DNA of 64,000 nt from an uncultured Desulfobacterales bacterium (lineage in GTDB: Bacteria; Desulfobacterota; Desulfobacteria; Desulfobacterales; JAHEIW01): NCBI GenBank assembly GCA_947259495.1, contig CAMYLV010000020.1:58030-122029 (forward strand). The letters run 5' to 3'. The position numbers and the translations under genes are program-made. Of this stretch, positions 18,074 to 25,516 are shown one piece after another. The notes beneath the pieces are model-generated. The model was not told the DNA's origin. It searched no databases and saw only the letters and a list, made by a program, of their open reading frames with translations. Position 1 is the first letter of the stretch. The number at the start of each line of letters is the position of its first letter.

Positions 18074-18257
18074 CAAAGGTTCAACATTCAAAGTTTCAGA
18101 GCTTCAATGAGTTGTTGATTAGTTTTATTAGTTTCATTGATTGAATTGGTTGGCCTAAACCGAACCCACTGAACGAATTAAACCAATCAAACCAATTAAA
18201 CAGATGCAGCGATTGAAACTTTAAAACTGAACTTCGAACCCCGAACTTTGAACTTCT
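18074..18257. repeat. Two-word inverted repeat between folP and coaX
   Basis: The outer word is GTTCAACATTCAAAGTTTC on the left and GAACTTCGAACCCCGAACTT on the right. The inner word is TTGATT/GTTTCATTGATTGAATTGG on the left and CCAATCAAACCAATTAAAC on the right. The two words are nested, so the whole 184 bases can fold as one long imperfect hairpin. Confidence 0.75.
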
Positions 18258-18289
18258 GATACCTGAAAATTGCTCAAGGAGTACATGTT

Positions 18290-19057
18290 ATGCTTCTGGT
18301 AATTGACGTCGGCAATACCCATATGGTTCTGGGTGTTTATCAAGAAAACCAATTACAAAATGATTGGCGGATTCATACCGAACGCAACACGACCGAAGAT
18401 GAGTTCAATGTGTTAATAAAAAGCCTGTTTACCGCTGACAACATCCATCTGGGTGATATTGATCAAACCATTATCTCTTGTGTGGTTCCACCGATGGTCA
18501 CTATTTTGGATGCCTTCTGCCGCAAGTATCTGGGTCATCAGCCCCAATGGGTCGATACAAAAAATTGTGCCGGAATGCCCATTTTGTTAAAAAATCCCGG
18601 GGAAGTCGGTGCAGACCGTATCGTCAATGCCGTCGCCGCATTTCATCAATATCGCAAGAGTTTGATCGTGGTCGATTTCGGCACCGCCACGACCTTTGAC
18701 GCCATTTCTGAAAGTGGCGAATACCTCGGTGGGGCCATCAGCCCCGGAATCGGAATCGCTTCAGAAGCGTTATTTTTAAAGGCGTCCAAGCTGCCACGGG
18801 TGGAAATATTTAGTCCTCCTGAAAACGTCATCGGCAAAGACACTATCGGGAGCATTCAGTCAGGCATTATATTTGGCTATGCCGGTCTGGTGGATGGAAT
18901 TGTAAAGCGCATGCAACTTGAGATGGGAACTGAACCGAAAGTCATTGCCACCGGAGGTCTGGCCGAGCTTCTTTTTAATGTTTCCGAAACAATTGAAGTG
19001 GTTGAACCGGCGCTGACGCTCGCGGGCCTGCGTCTCATTGCCAACAATATAGTTTAA
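18290..19057 (+). CDS. coaX: Type III pantothenate kinase
   Basis: Phosphorylates pantothenate, the first step of coenzyme A synthesis. It has 255 residues with the ASKHA-fold phosphate loop MLLVIDVGNTHMVLGVY at the N-terminus, the VGADRIVNAVAAF motif, VVDFGTATTFDAIS and GGAISPGIGI; ATGGLAELL closes the fold. AAGGAG lies eight bases before the ATG. It lies downstream of folP but separated by a long hairpin, so co-transcription is uncertain. Confidence 0.97.
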   Translation: MLLVIDVGNTHMVLGVYQENQLQNDWRIHTERNTTEDEFNVLIKSLFTADNIHLGDIDQTIISCVVPPMVTILDAFCRKYLGHQPQWVDTKNCAGMPILLKNPGEVGADRIVNAVAAFHQYRKSLIVVDFGTATTFDAISESGEYLGGAISPGIGIASEALFLKASKLPRVEIFSPPENVIGKDTIGSIQSGIIFGYAGLVDGIVKRMQLEMGTEPKVIATGGLAELLFNVSETIEVVEPALTLAGLRLIANNIV

Positions 19058-19109
19058 CGCGTCCACTCAAACACCTGCGATTTTTCCTGCTATTTATGGT
19101 CTAAAATTT

Positions 19110-19217
19110 CAGAAGACAGAAAACAGAAGACAGATGGGTAAATACTGGAGGATGAAATATCTTGTCTGCCCTCTGTTCTCCGACCTCTGTCCCCTGACCT
19201 CTGTCATCTGACTTCTG
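19110..19217. repeat. Word-repeat inverted repeat (CTCTGTC type)
   Basis: The left arm repeats AGAAGACAGAAAACAGAAGACAG; the right arm has CCTCTGTTCTCCG, CCTCTGTCCCCTGAC and CTCTGTCATCTGACTTCTG. It sits between the convergent coaX and MBL genes; the right arm runs into the last codons of the MBL-fold gene. Confidence 0.75.
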
Positions 19218-20121
19218 AACTCAGATACCCCAAAAATCCATTGATGCTGTTTTGCAGGAAATATTCTTCCCGCGCCTGGACGTCTGATGGCAGCTGATCG
19301 AAAGCGGCCATCAGCCTGTCCTGCTTTAAGAGCTGCTGCAGGCATGCCGTGATACGATCCGTCTCATCGAATTTATTCATTTCAGCCTTGATCAGCTTTT
19401 CCCACAGCTGAAGTTGACGGCGATGGGTTTGCAGCATTTCGACAGCATCCGGATGGATGCCGAAATGCCCGTAGCAGATCGTTTGCGGACGGCAGGCAAT
19501 GAGGGCATCGACGCTCTGCAGGGCATCGCCCAAAAACAACTTCGGCGGGGTGGCCGGGCGCAAATAAAACTTGCTCTTCGGCAGGGATAAGAAGACGCCT
19601 CCGCTTTCACCGGCAAACAGGTATTTCTCAGCTTGATAACTGACATGATGGGCCGCGTGCCCGGGTGTGATGATCGGGGTGATGGTTTCGGTCTGAAAAT
19701 GGCTGGCCGCTTGAAGCCGATTCCTGGGCACCGGCTTTATCGGTCCGTAGGACAAGGCCATCGATCCTAATACTTTTTTTGTCCCTTTCCACAGGCGCGA
19801 TGGTTCGACCAGGTGCGAAATGGCGTCTTGATGGCAGACGATTGGGGTTCGTGGAAATGATTCCGCAATTTCCCCGATGGCACCAGCATGATCCAGATGA
19901 ATATGGGTTAGCAAGATATAATCCAGTTGACGGATATTTAATTCCTGCAACGTAAGCAGGAGGTCCGGCGCGCAGGCCGAAGGGCCCACATCAATCAGGC
20001 ATGTGGCCCTGCCACGGTATAACCAGGCGCTGATAAATTCGTTAAAACCCTTTATCGGCAGTCTCAGCGGGATCAAAAAAAGATCATCCGCTATTTTTTG
20101 AGTCCTGGGAATCAATATCAA
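19204..20121 (-). CDS. Metallo-beta-lactamase-fold hydrolase
   Basis: A 305-residue MBL-fold protein. The metal motif HxHxDH appears as LLTHIHLDHAG (about residues 72-82); a further His is in TPGHAAHHVSY and an acidic ligand in FAGESGG, where the usual Asp before the metal is replaced by the Glu-Ser pair. A C-terminal helical region starts near residue 215. The substrate is not evident; relatives include thioester and phosphodiester hydrolases. No ATG is available; the first codon is TTG at 20121, four bases after a GGGGG run. It lies alone between two repeats. Confidence 0.85.
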   Translation of the reverse strand: MILIPRTQKIADDLFLIPLRLPIKGFNEFISAWLYRGRATCLIDVGPSACAPDLLLTLQELNIRQLDYILLTHIHLDHAGAIGEIAESFPRTPIVCHQDAISHLVEPSRLWKGTKKVLGSMALSYGPIKPVPRNRLQAASHFQTETITPIITPGHAAHHVSYQAEKYLFAGESGGVFLSLPKSKFYLRPATPPKLFLGDALQSVDALIACRPQTICYGHFGIHPDAVEMLQTHRRQLQLWEKLIKAEMNKFDETDRITACLQQLLKQDRLMAAFDQLPSDVQAREEYFLQNSINGFLGYLSSEVR

Positions 20122-20153
20122 TACCCCCGTATCATCAAGTCAGCACGTAATTA

Positions 20154-20254
20154 AACCGCTTTCCATAATAGTGTTCCGATATATGGAAGTGGGGCATAAG
20201 TGGTTGTAGAAAAGAACGGTGGAATATCAGAACGTTTTTTTGACAACCACTATA
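20154..20254 (-). repeat. MITE-like palindromic element, copy (minus orientation)
   Basis: About 101 bases, reading on the minus strand TATAGTGGTTGTCA, A-run/hairpin/T-run, ACAACCACTTATGCCCC, then TCGGAACACTATTATGG and AAAGCGGTA. It differs from the 36.2-kb copy in the hairpin loop and in having CC at the second junction. It lies upstream of the MBL gene. Confidence 0.85.
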
Positions 20255-20372
20255 AAAGCAGGCATTTATCAATTCAGGTGTAAATGATTTCGCATGCAAA
20301 AAACATGATGAATATAAGGTGAGTATGTGATGGTAGTCAATTCGGAAAAAGGCCGTTTCCTTTTAAACCGGT

Positions 20373-21008
20373 TTAGGCTTTGCCGAGCTCCTTGAGGGTC
20401 CCCTTAAAAATCCGGTAGAAATACTCATTATCCGTAATTCCGCGGCTTAATATTTTACCAATGTCATCGATATTTTTGATGTTGATAATTAAATTGACGC
20501 TCTTATTCAAAGCCAACATGTTGTCCATCGTCCTAAAGCGGCTGCTGATTAAAGCGACAAACATAAAGCGACGCACGTTCATACTCAACCGTTCGAGATA
20601 CAGCAATATGCCGTTGGACTCGGGATTGTCGGTATCAAAATGTTCATTGACGACAAACAGGTCGTAATTGTGATAGCGCATGCGCTTTAGTGCATCACGG
20701 GTGCTTTCAGCCTCGGTGATCTGGTACTCCAGAAGATCTAGAGCCTGGATGATCGTCTTACGAACCATTGGATTCGATTCGCATACCAGGGCGGTCAAGC
20801 CTTCTTCTTCGATAAAGTCAAATGGTTTCTCGGTGGCATCATAACTATTATTTGAACGGGTGGCGCGGCCGCCCGCCGAACCCTTTTGAGGCTTTAAGGT
20901 AATATAGCCTTTACATTTGGGACAGGCAACGGTGGTGCGCTTGCCGGCGGGTATTTTTTCATCCGATATTTTGAATTTGCTTTGACAATTATTACAGATA
21001 ATATCCAT
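20373..21008 (-). CDS. Zinc-ribbon protein with degenerate receiver domain
   Basis: A 211-residue protein. Residues 1-40 are an MJ0042-type zinc ribbon (CNNCQSKFKI then ACPKCKG). After a Gly/Ser/Arg-rich linker, residues about 70-205 look like a CheY-like receiver: ALVCESNPMVRKTIIQALDLLEY matches the first strand and helix. The phospho-acceptor strand reads YDLFVVNEHFD, with Asn-Glu where the Asp should be, so phosphorylation is unlikely. It ends a minus-strand run with two PilT-family ATPases (64 bases from the nearest), suggesting a role in pilus retraction control; that is inference. AAGGA lies nine bases before the ATG. Confidence 0.8.
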   Translation of the reverse strand: MDIICNNCQSKFKISDEKIPAGKRTTVACPKCKGYITLKPQKGSAGGRATRSNNSYDATEKPFDFIEEEGLTALVCESNPMVRKTIIQALDLLEYQITEAESTRDALKRMRYHNYDLFVVNEHFDTDNPESNGILLYLERLSMNVRRFMFVALISSRFRTMDNMLALNKSVNLIINIKNIDDIGKILSRGITDNEYFYRIFKGTLKELGKA

Positions 21009-21071
21009 AGTGTTAAATCCTTGATTTAATATAAAGCAATCCCTTTTAAAAAATTAAACGCTCAACTTAAA

Positions 21072-22238
21072 TTACACGGATTTTGCATAATTGCGATCGA
21101 TTTCAAGATCTGCGATATCGGTGGTTGCCTCTCCGCGGGAACTCTTAATGGAGTCGATGCCGCGACCCACGGCTCCCTTATGGGAGCAATAGCCTAGCGC
21201 CGTATCCTGGGTAATCAAACCCTGTTCATACAGACCGATAATGTGCTGGTCGAAGGTAATCATGCCAAAGGCATTGCTGGCTTCCATGATTTCGTAAAAT
21301 GTTTTGCCTTCCGATTCACCATTCAAGATCAGATCTTTGACCCTCAGATTGGAACCCAAAATTTCGAAGGTTGCCACCCTGCCGCCGCCGACCTGGGGAA
21401 GTAGCCGCTGGGAGACAATCCAGCGCATGGTGTCAGCCAGGCGGATGCGGATCTGTTCAGCATCTTCGGTGGTAAACATACCCAGGAGACGGTTGACCGT
21501 CGAGCCGGCATCCACGGTATGCAAGGTCGATAAAACGAGGTGGCCGGTCTCTGATGCTCGTAAGCCGATTTCGATCGTCTCACGATCGCGCATTTCGCCG
21601 ACCAGAATCACCTTGGGGGCCTGCCGCAAAGCGGCTCGCAAGCCATTGGCATAGTTATCAAAATCCAGTCCCAGTTCGCGCTGGTTGAAGGTGGATTTTT
21701 TATGGGGATGCTGATATTCAACCGGATCTTCCAGGGTAATAATATGCACGGATTTGTTTTCGTTGATTTCGTCAAGCACGGCCGCCAGGGTGGTAGTTTT
21801 ACCGGAACCGGTGGCGCCGGTGACAAAGACGATTCCGTTGACTTCCTTGGAAATCTGAAACATGGTTTTGGGCAGTTCGCGTTCCTCGATGGTCGGGATT
21901 TTAGACTCCAGTTTACGCAATACGATCGAGATATTAGCGCCCTGGGAAAATATGTTGACCCTGAAGCGCGCTTTGCCGGGCAGACTGTAAGACATGTCGC
22001 AGGAGCCGGCTCTCAACAGTGCTTTGGTCAGGCGGCGGTCCTGGTTGATAAGATTCAGGGCGATGACCTCTGTTTGAAAGGGGGTCAGTGCCTTGAAATT
22101 GGGTTTAAAATCAACAGGTATTAATTCACCGGCACTTTCCACCTGCATCGGTTTGCCCACGGTAAAGTTAAGGTCGGAGACCTCCCGATGATAATCCAGC
22201 ATTTTTACCAAAAGATGGTCGATTTCCTGTTTTTTCAT
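21072..22238 (-). CDS. PilT/PilU-family retraction ATPase (divergent paralogue)
   Basis: A 388-residue secretion-type ATPase. It has Walker A VTGATGSGKTTTL, an Asp box ITLEDPVEY, Walker B VILVGEMRDRET and His box STLHTVDAGSTVNR. Compared with the adjacent PilT it lacks the AIRNLIRE-type motif, reading NLRVKDLILNGESEGKT, and has a longer C-terminal tail, as PilU/PilT2 proteins do. It is therefore probably an accessory retraction motor of type IV pili. It lies between pilT and the zinc-ribbon gene on the same strand. Confidence 0.9.
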   Translation of the reverse strand: MKKQEIDHLLVKMLDYHREVSDLNFTVGKPMQVESAGELIPVDFKPNFKALTPFQTEVIALNLINQDRRLTKALLRAGSCDMSYSLPGKARFRVNIFSQGANISIVLRKLESKIPTIEERELPKTMFQISKEVNGIVFVTGATGSGKTTTLAAVLDEINENKSVHIITLEDPVEYQHPHKKSTFNQRELGLDFDNYANGLRAALRQAPKVILVGEMRDRETIEIGLRASETGHLVLSTLHTVDAGSTVNRLLGMFTTEDAEQIRIRLADTMRWIVSQRLLPQVGGGRVATFEILGSNLRVKDLILNGESEGKTFYEIMEASNAFGMITFDQHIIGLYEQGLITQDTALGYCSHKGAVGRGIDSIKSSRGEATTDIADLEIDRNYAKSV

Positions 22239-22297
22239 GATACGGCCTGTGCTTTTTTAGGTAGTGGGTTAGCGAACCAAATGATGTTCCAGAAATC

Positions 22298-22372
22298 ACC
22301 ACAAAGCACACGAAGATGCACCAAGATTAAAAGTTATTATCTATCCTTTGTGTCCTGCGTGACCTTTGTGGT
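22298..22372. repeat. Word-repeat inverted repeat (ACCACAAAG type)
   Basis: ACCACAAAGCACACGAAGATG on the left faces CCTTTGTGTCC and CCTTTGTGGT on the right. The outermost nine bases pair perfectly. It lies between the two PilT-family genes. Confidence 0.75.
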
Positions 22373-22419
22373 TAAACCTCATTATGCACAAAAAAATACG
22401 TCTACTCAATTTGTCTCTA

Positions 22420-23502
22420 TCAGACCTCGGTAAAGTCAGTTGGTGGCGTTTTGAGCAAAGGTCTGAATCTTGCCTTTTCATTGGCTTTCGCATAGGCTTC
22501 ATCGGCACTGACTTTACCGTTTTGGAACAAATCCATGATATAGTCATCCAGCAGAATCATGCCGTATTTTTTCCCGGTTTGAATCATAGACGGTATCTGA
22601 TGGGTCTTGCCTTCACGGATGAGATTGCGAACCGCTGGATTGGCGATTAAAATTTCAAGGGCCACGATCCGGCCCTTGTGATCAACGCGTTTAAAGAGGA
22701 CCTGTGCGATCACAGCCCGCAGTCCGTCGGACAACGTTGAGCGGATCAAGGGTTGTTCGTGAGAAGGAAATACCTCGATGACACGATCCACGGTTTTATA
22801 AGCGCTGGATGTGTGCAGCGTGGAGAAAACCAGATGCCCGGTTGAAGCGGCTTCGACTGCCAGCGAGATGGTTTCAAGGTCCCGCATTTCGCCAACCAGA
22901 ATAATATCCGGATCTTCACGCAGGGCACCGCGCAGCGCGCTAGAAAATGTTTCGGTATGCATACCCACTTCGCGGTGGTTGACGATGCACCCCTGGCTCT
23001 GATGAACAAATTCGATGGGGTCCTCGACCGTTATGATATGATCCTTGCGCGCGCGGTTGGCCACATCTATAATGGATGCCAGGGTGGTAGATTTGCCGCT
23101 GCCGGTGGGTCCGGTTACCAGAATCAGGCCTCTGGGGAGAGTGGCCAATTTTGACACGACCGGCGGCAGGCCCAGCTGTTCGGCGGTCATAATCATGCTG
23201 GGTATTTCACGGAAGACGGCGCCCACGCCATTTCTTTGCATAAAAAAATTGGCGCGGTAACGGGCCAGACCGGGGATCTCGTAAGCAAAATCGATATCGC
23301 CGGTTTCCTCAAATGTTTTAACTTTGTGCTCAGGAGCGATTTCATAGAGCATGGCCCTGAGGTCATCGTTATTGAGGACTTTATATTTGATCCGTTCAAT
23401 ATCGCCTCTGATTCTAAGCGCCGGGGGCTGACCGGAAGCCAGATGAAGGTCGGAAGCTCCCTGTTCATTCATCAGTTTAAAAAATGCATCAATTTTTGCC
23501 AT
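22420..23502 (-). CDS. pilT: Type IV pilus retraction ATPase PilT
   Basis: Hexameric motor that depolymerises type IV pili for twitching motility, 360 residues. Walker A VTGPTGSGKSTTLASI, Asp box ITVEDPIEF, Walker B IILVGEMRDLET, His box FSTLHTSSA and the PilT-specific motif AVRNLIREGK are all present; the N-terminal PAS-like domain includes GASDLHLASGQPPALRI. The ATG at 23502 has AGGAG six bases upstream. No pilin or assembly genes are in the window. Confidence 0.95.
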   Translation of the reverse strand: MAKIDAFFKLMNEQGASDLHLASGQPPALRIRGDIERIKYKVLNNDDLRAMLYEIAPEHKVKTFEETGDIDFAYEIPGLARYRANFFMQRNGVGAVFREIPSMIMTAEQLGLPPVVSKLATLPRGLILVTGPTGSGKSTTLASIIDVANRARKDHIITVEDPIEFVHQSQGCIVNHREVGMHTETFSSALRGALREDPDIILVGEMRDLETISLAVEAASTGHLVFSTLHTSSAYKTVDRVIEVFPSHEQPLIRSTLSDGLRAVIAQVLFKRVDHKGRIVALEILIANPAVRNLIREGKTHQIPSMIQTGKKYGMILLDDYIMDLFQNGKVSADEAYAKANEKARFRPLLKTPPTDFTEV

Positions 23503-23586
23503 TAACCGCTCCTGGTTTCACAACTATCGTGTTTGCGAATCTTTTCAGATCAACCGTGTAATATCTTCAAACCGTTTTCTGCAAAC

Positions 23587-23747
23587 GACTCTCACACGCA
23601 TACAGTGAGAGTCCTCTGAGAGAATATTTAGTTTTATTCGGATAAAACCGCCTGAAACGAAAGCTGACCCTTAGACGAGAACTAAGATTTGAGCGCATGC
23701 CGCGCATCCTGCGGTCAGCACCCGTGCATTCGTTTCAGGCGGTTTTA
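23587..23747. repeat. Layered inverted repeats between divIVA and pilT
   Basis: GACTCTCAC (23587-23595) pairs perfectly with GTGAGAGTC (23605-23613). A second, larger element has perfect 19-bp arms: TAAAACCGCCTGAAACGAA (23643-23661) and its complement at 23729-23747, with an inner GCTGACC/GGTCAGC stem (23663-23669, 23713-23719). It may serve as the divIVA terminator. Confidence 0.85.
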
Positions 23748-23777
23748 AGGAATTTCCCGGTTTTTGGAATCGGAATT

Positions 23778-24281
23778 TCAAATTGACTTTTTGAGCAACT
23801 TGATTTTGTCATCTTCTTCGTCCGATTCTTTAACGCCTTCTTTTCCGATTTCGAGCAATCTGGAGTGGGCTTCGATGATCGAACTGATCTGAACTTCGAT
23901 TTGCGTCCGCTGTCGTTTCAACTCTGAGATGTCCTCATGCAGTTGCGCCAGGCGATTGTGAGCTTTATTGAGGATTTTTTCAGCTTTCACTTCAGCTTCA
24001 GCGATGATCAGTTCGGCTGATTTACGGGCATTGTCCTTCATCTGGTCCAATACTTTTTGAGAATTAAGCAGCGCTCTTTTGAAGGTTTCTTCCCGTTTTC
24101 GATATCCCTGAATCTCCAGTTCCAACCGCCGGACTTCGTCCCTCAGATTCTGGTTTGTTTTCTGTAAAGTTTCGAAGGTCTCAGCCATCTGCTCAAGGAA
24201 TGCATCAACCTCTCGAACGTCAAATCCGCGAAATCGGGTTTTAAACTGCTGCTGTTGAATATCAAGGGGGGTAATTTTCAT
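23778..24281 (-). CDS. divIVA: DivIVA-domain coiled-coil protein
   Basis: A 167-residue protein with the N-terminal DivIVA membrane-targeting segment (ITPLDIQQQQFKTRFRGFD, VREVDAFLEQ) followed by a coiled coil to about residue 150 and an acidic tail. DivIVA proteins gather at curved membranes and organise cell division or polarity; its role in diderm anaerobes is less clear. It follows yggT by 22 bases, the same pairing as in Gram-positive division clusters. Confidence 0.9.
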   Translation of the reverse strand: MKITPLDIQQQQFKTRFRGFDVREVDAFLEQMAETFETLQKTNQNLRDEVRRLELEIQGYRKREETFKRALLNSQKVLDQMKDNARKSAELIIAEAEVKAEKILNKAHNRLAQLHEDISELKRQRTQIEVQISSIIEAHSRLLEIGKEGVKESDEEDDKIKLLKKSI

Positions 24282-24303
24282 TGGCGTTCACCTGCCTTTC
24301 ATC

Positions 24304-24603
24304 TTATCCTAAGGACTCAGCCAAACCTTCCAAACTGTTGACCACAAATATTCGCAGGAAGATAATGATCAGAATCACAACAATTGGAGAAAAATCGATC
24401 CCGCCGTACATCATCGGCAATCTTTTGCGGATTTGATACAGGACCGGCTCCGTTACGTTATGAATGAAACGCACGATCGGGTTGTACGGATCCGGGCTTA
24501 CCCATGACAGTACGGCGCGGGCTATCGTGATGAACATGAAAAATACCAGTACATAATCCACCACCGTTGCCACCGCCACTAACAGATTTCTAAATACGAG
24601 CAT
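24304..24603 (-). CDS. yggT: YggT family membrane protein
   Basis: A 99-residue protein with two hydrophobic segments (about 3-30 and 68-90) and the family pattern ARAVLSWVSPDPYNPIVRF and VTEPVLYQIRKRLP. The YggT family is linked to cell-envelope growth and osmotic tolerance, without defined biochemistry. AGGA precedes the ATG by a short spacer. Upstream, 24604-25318, no gene is evident. Confidence 0.9.
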   Translation of the reverse strand: MLVFRNLLVAVATVVDYVLVFFMFITIARAVLSWVSPDPYNPIVRFIHNVTEPVLYQIRKRLPMMYGGIDFSPIVVILIIIFLRIFVVNSLEGLAESLG

Positions 24604-24757
24604 GATAATCCTGACCTTTTTAATTTGAGCAATGAATTTTACGGTAAAGTCGATTCAGGTGCTTAAAATTAAAACCATAATCCACGATAAGTCAAGATTT
24701 TTCACGCAAAATCAAAGAGTAAGACGCCATGCTGTATCCGTGTGGCTACCGTCTTTC

Positions 24758-24857
24758 ACCGCTTTCCATATTAATATTAAAAAATACTGAATTGCGGTGT
24801 AAGTGGCTGTCGAGAAAAACTTAAGAATAGCGAAACGTTTTTTTTGACAATCACTAA
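24758..24857 (-). repeat. MITE-like palindromic element, diverged copy
   Basis: On the minus strand it reads TTAGTGATTGTCAAAAAAAA, a degenerate hairpin, then CACTTACACCGC and, at the far end, ATATGGAAAGCGGTG. Both ends and the spacing match the family, but internal identity is low. Confidence 0.65.
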
Positions 24858-25222
24858 AAAGCAGATTTGCCATTTCCTGTCTGGCGGCGTTGCTTTAAAC
24901 ATCCCCTTGAAAAGATACCGCAGCTTTTGATATTTTGTGACGTTTTTCCGCCTGAAACTCTCTTTTATTGACAAAGAACGAGGCTCTTGGGCCATTTGAC
25001 TTCACATTTAATATCGGACTGCAACCCGAAAAACTTGAGCCCGGATACGTGAAGCACTTGCGGCGATTTTTCATATTTTTAATGGGATATAGTTGATGAT
25101 TATTAAGAATATCACATCCTTAACTGGATTGCAAATATTCGCTTGCATATCGGCAGGAACGCGGGTCGTTTTGATTATCTGGGAAAAAGAGCATAAGGAA
25201 GGGCCGAAGCGCTGGGTCTTTT

Positions 25223-25307
25223 GGCGTGGAGCAAGGGGCAACGTGCACGGGGTTAACTTAATAGATAGAGAGATGTCACACCATGCGCCGTGCTCCATGC
25301 TCCTTGC
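25223..25307. repeat. Word-repeat inverted repeat (GGAGCAAGGGGC type)
   Basis: GGCGTGGAGCAAGGGGCAAC and GTGCACGG on the left face GCGCCGTGCTCCATGCTCC and TTGC on the right, just beyond the 3' end of the MoaD-like gene. Confidence 0.65.
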
Positions 25308-25318
25308 AAGTGACGAGC

Positions 25319-25516
25319 TTACCCGCCGGCAATCATCGGAATCAAAAAGACGTCGGCATCATCGGGAACGAATGTATGCTCGAAATTGGGTCGCGTAACA
25401 TACTGCTGGTTTATCCGAACAACGGCATAGGGATGTGGATCCTTAAGCTCATCGAGCAGGTCTGAAACTGTCATACCTTCATGCCAGGCCATCTGCTTGC
25501 CGGCCACCTGAATCAT
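25319..25516 (-). CDS. MoaD/ThiS-like sulfur carrier protein
   Basis: A 65-residue beta-grasp protein ending in Gly-Gly (LIPMIAGG), the tail that is activated as a thiocarboxylate. MoaD-like partners are common next to tungsten aldehyde oxidoreductases and are thought to supply sulfur for that enzyme's pterin cofactor. Its ATG overlaps the stop codon of the oxidoreductase gene by four bases (ATGA at 25513-25516), so translation is coupled. Confidence 0.9.
   Translation of the reverse strand: MIQVAGKQMAWHEGMTVSDLLDELKDPHPYAVVRINQQYVTRPNFEHTFVPDDADVFLIPMIAGG

Larger units (their letters stand above)
24604..25318. other. Gene-free 715-base interval
   Basis: Holds a diverged copy of the MITE-like element (24758-24857) and a word-repeat hairpin (25223-25307). 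A minus-strand frame at 24777-24995 is rejected because it runs through the element. Nothing else recognisable. Confidence 0.6.

Noticed and set aside
24777..24995. A 72-codon minus-strand frame rich in Lys and Arg
   Set aside because: Its second half runs through a diverged MITE-like element and no family pattern is seen.
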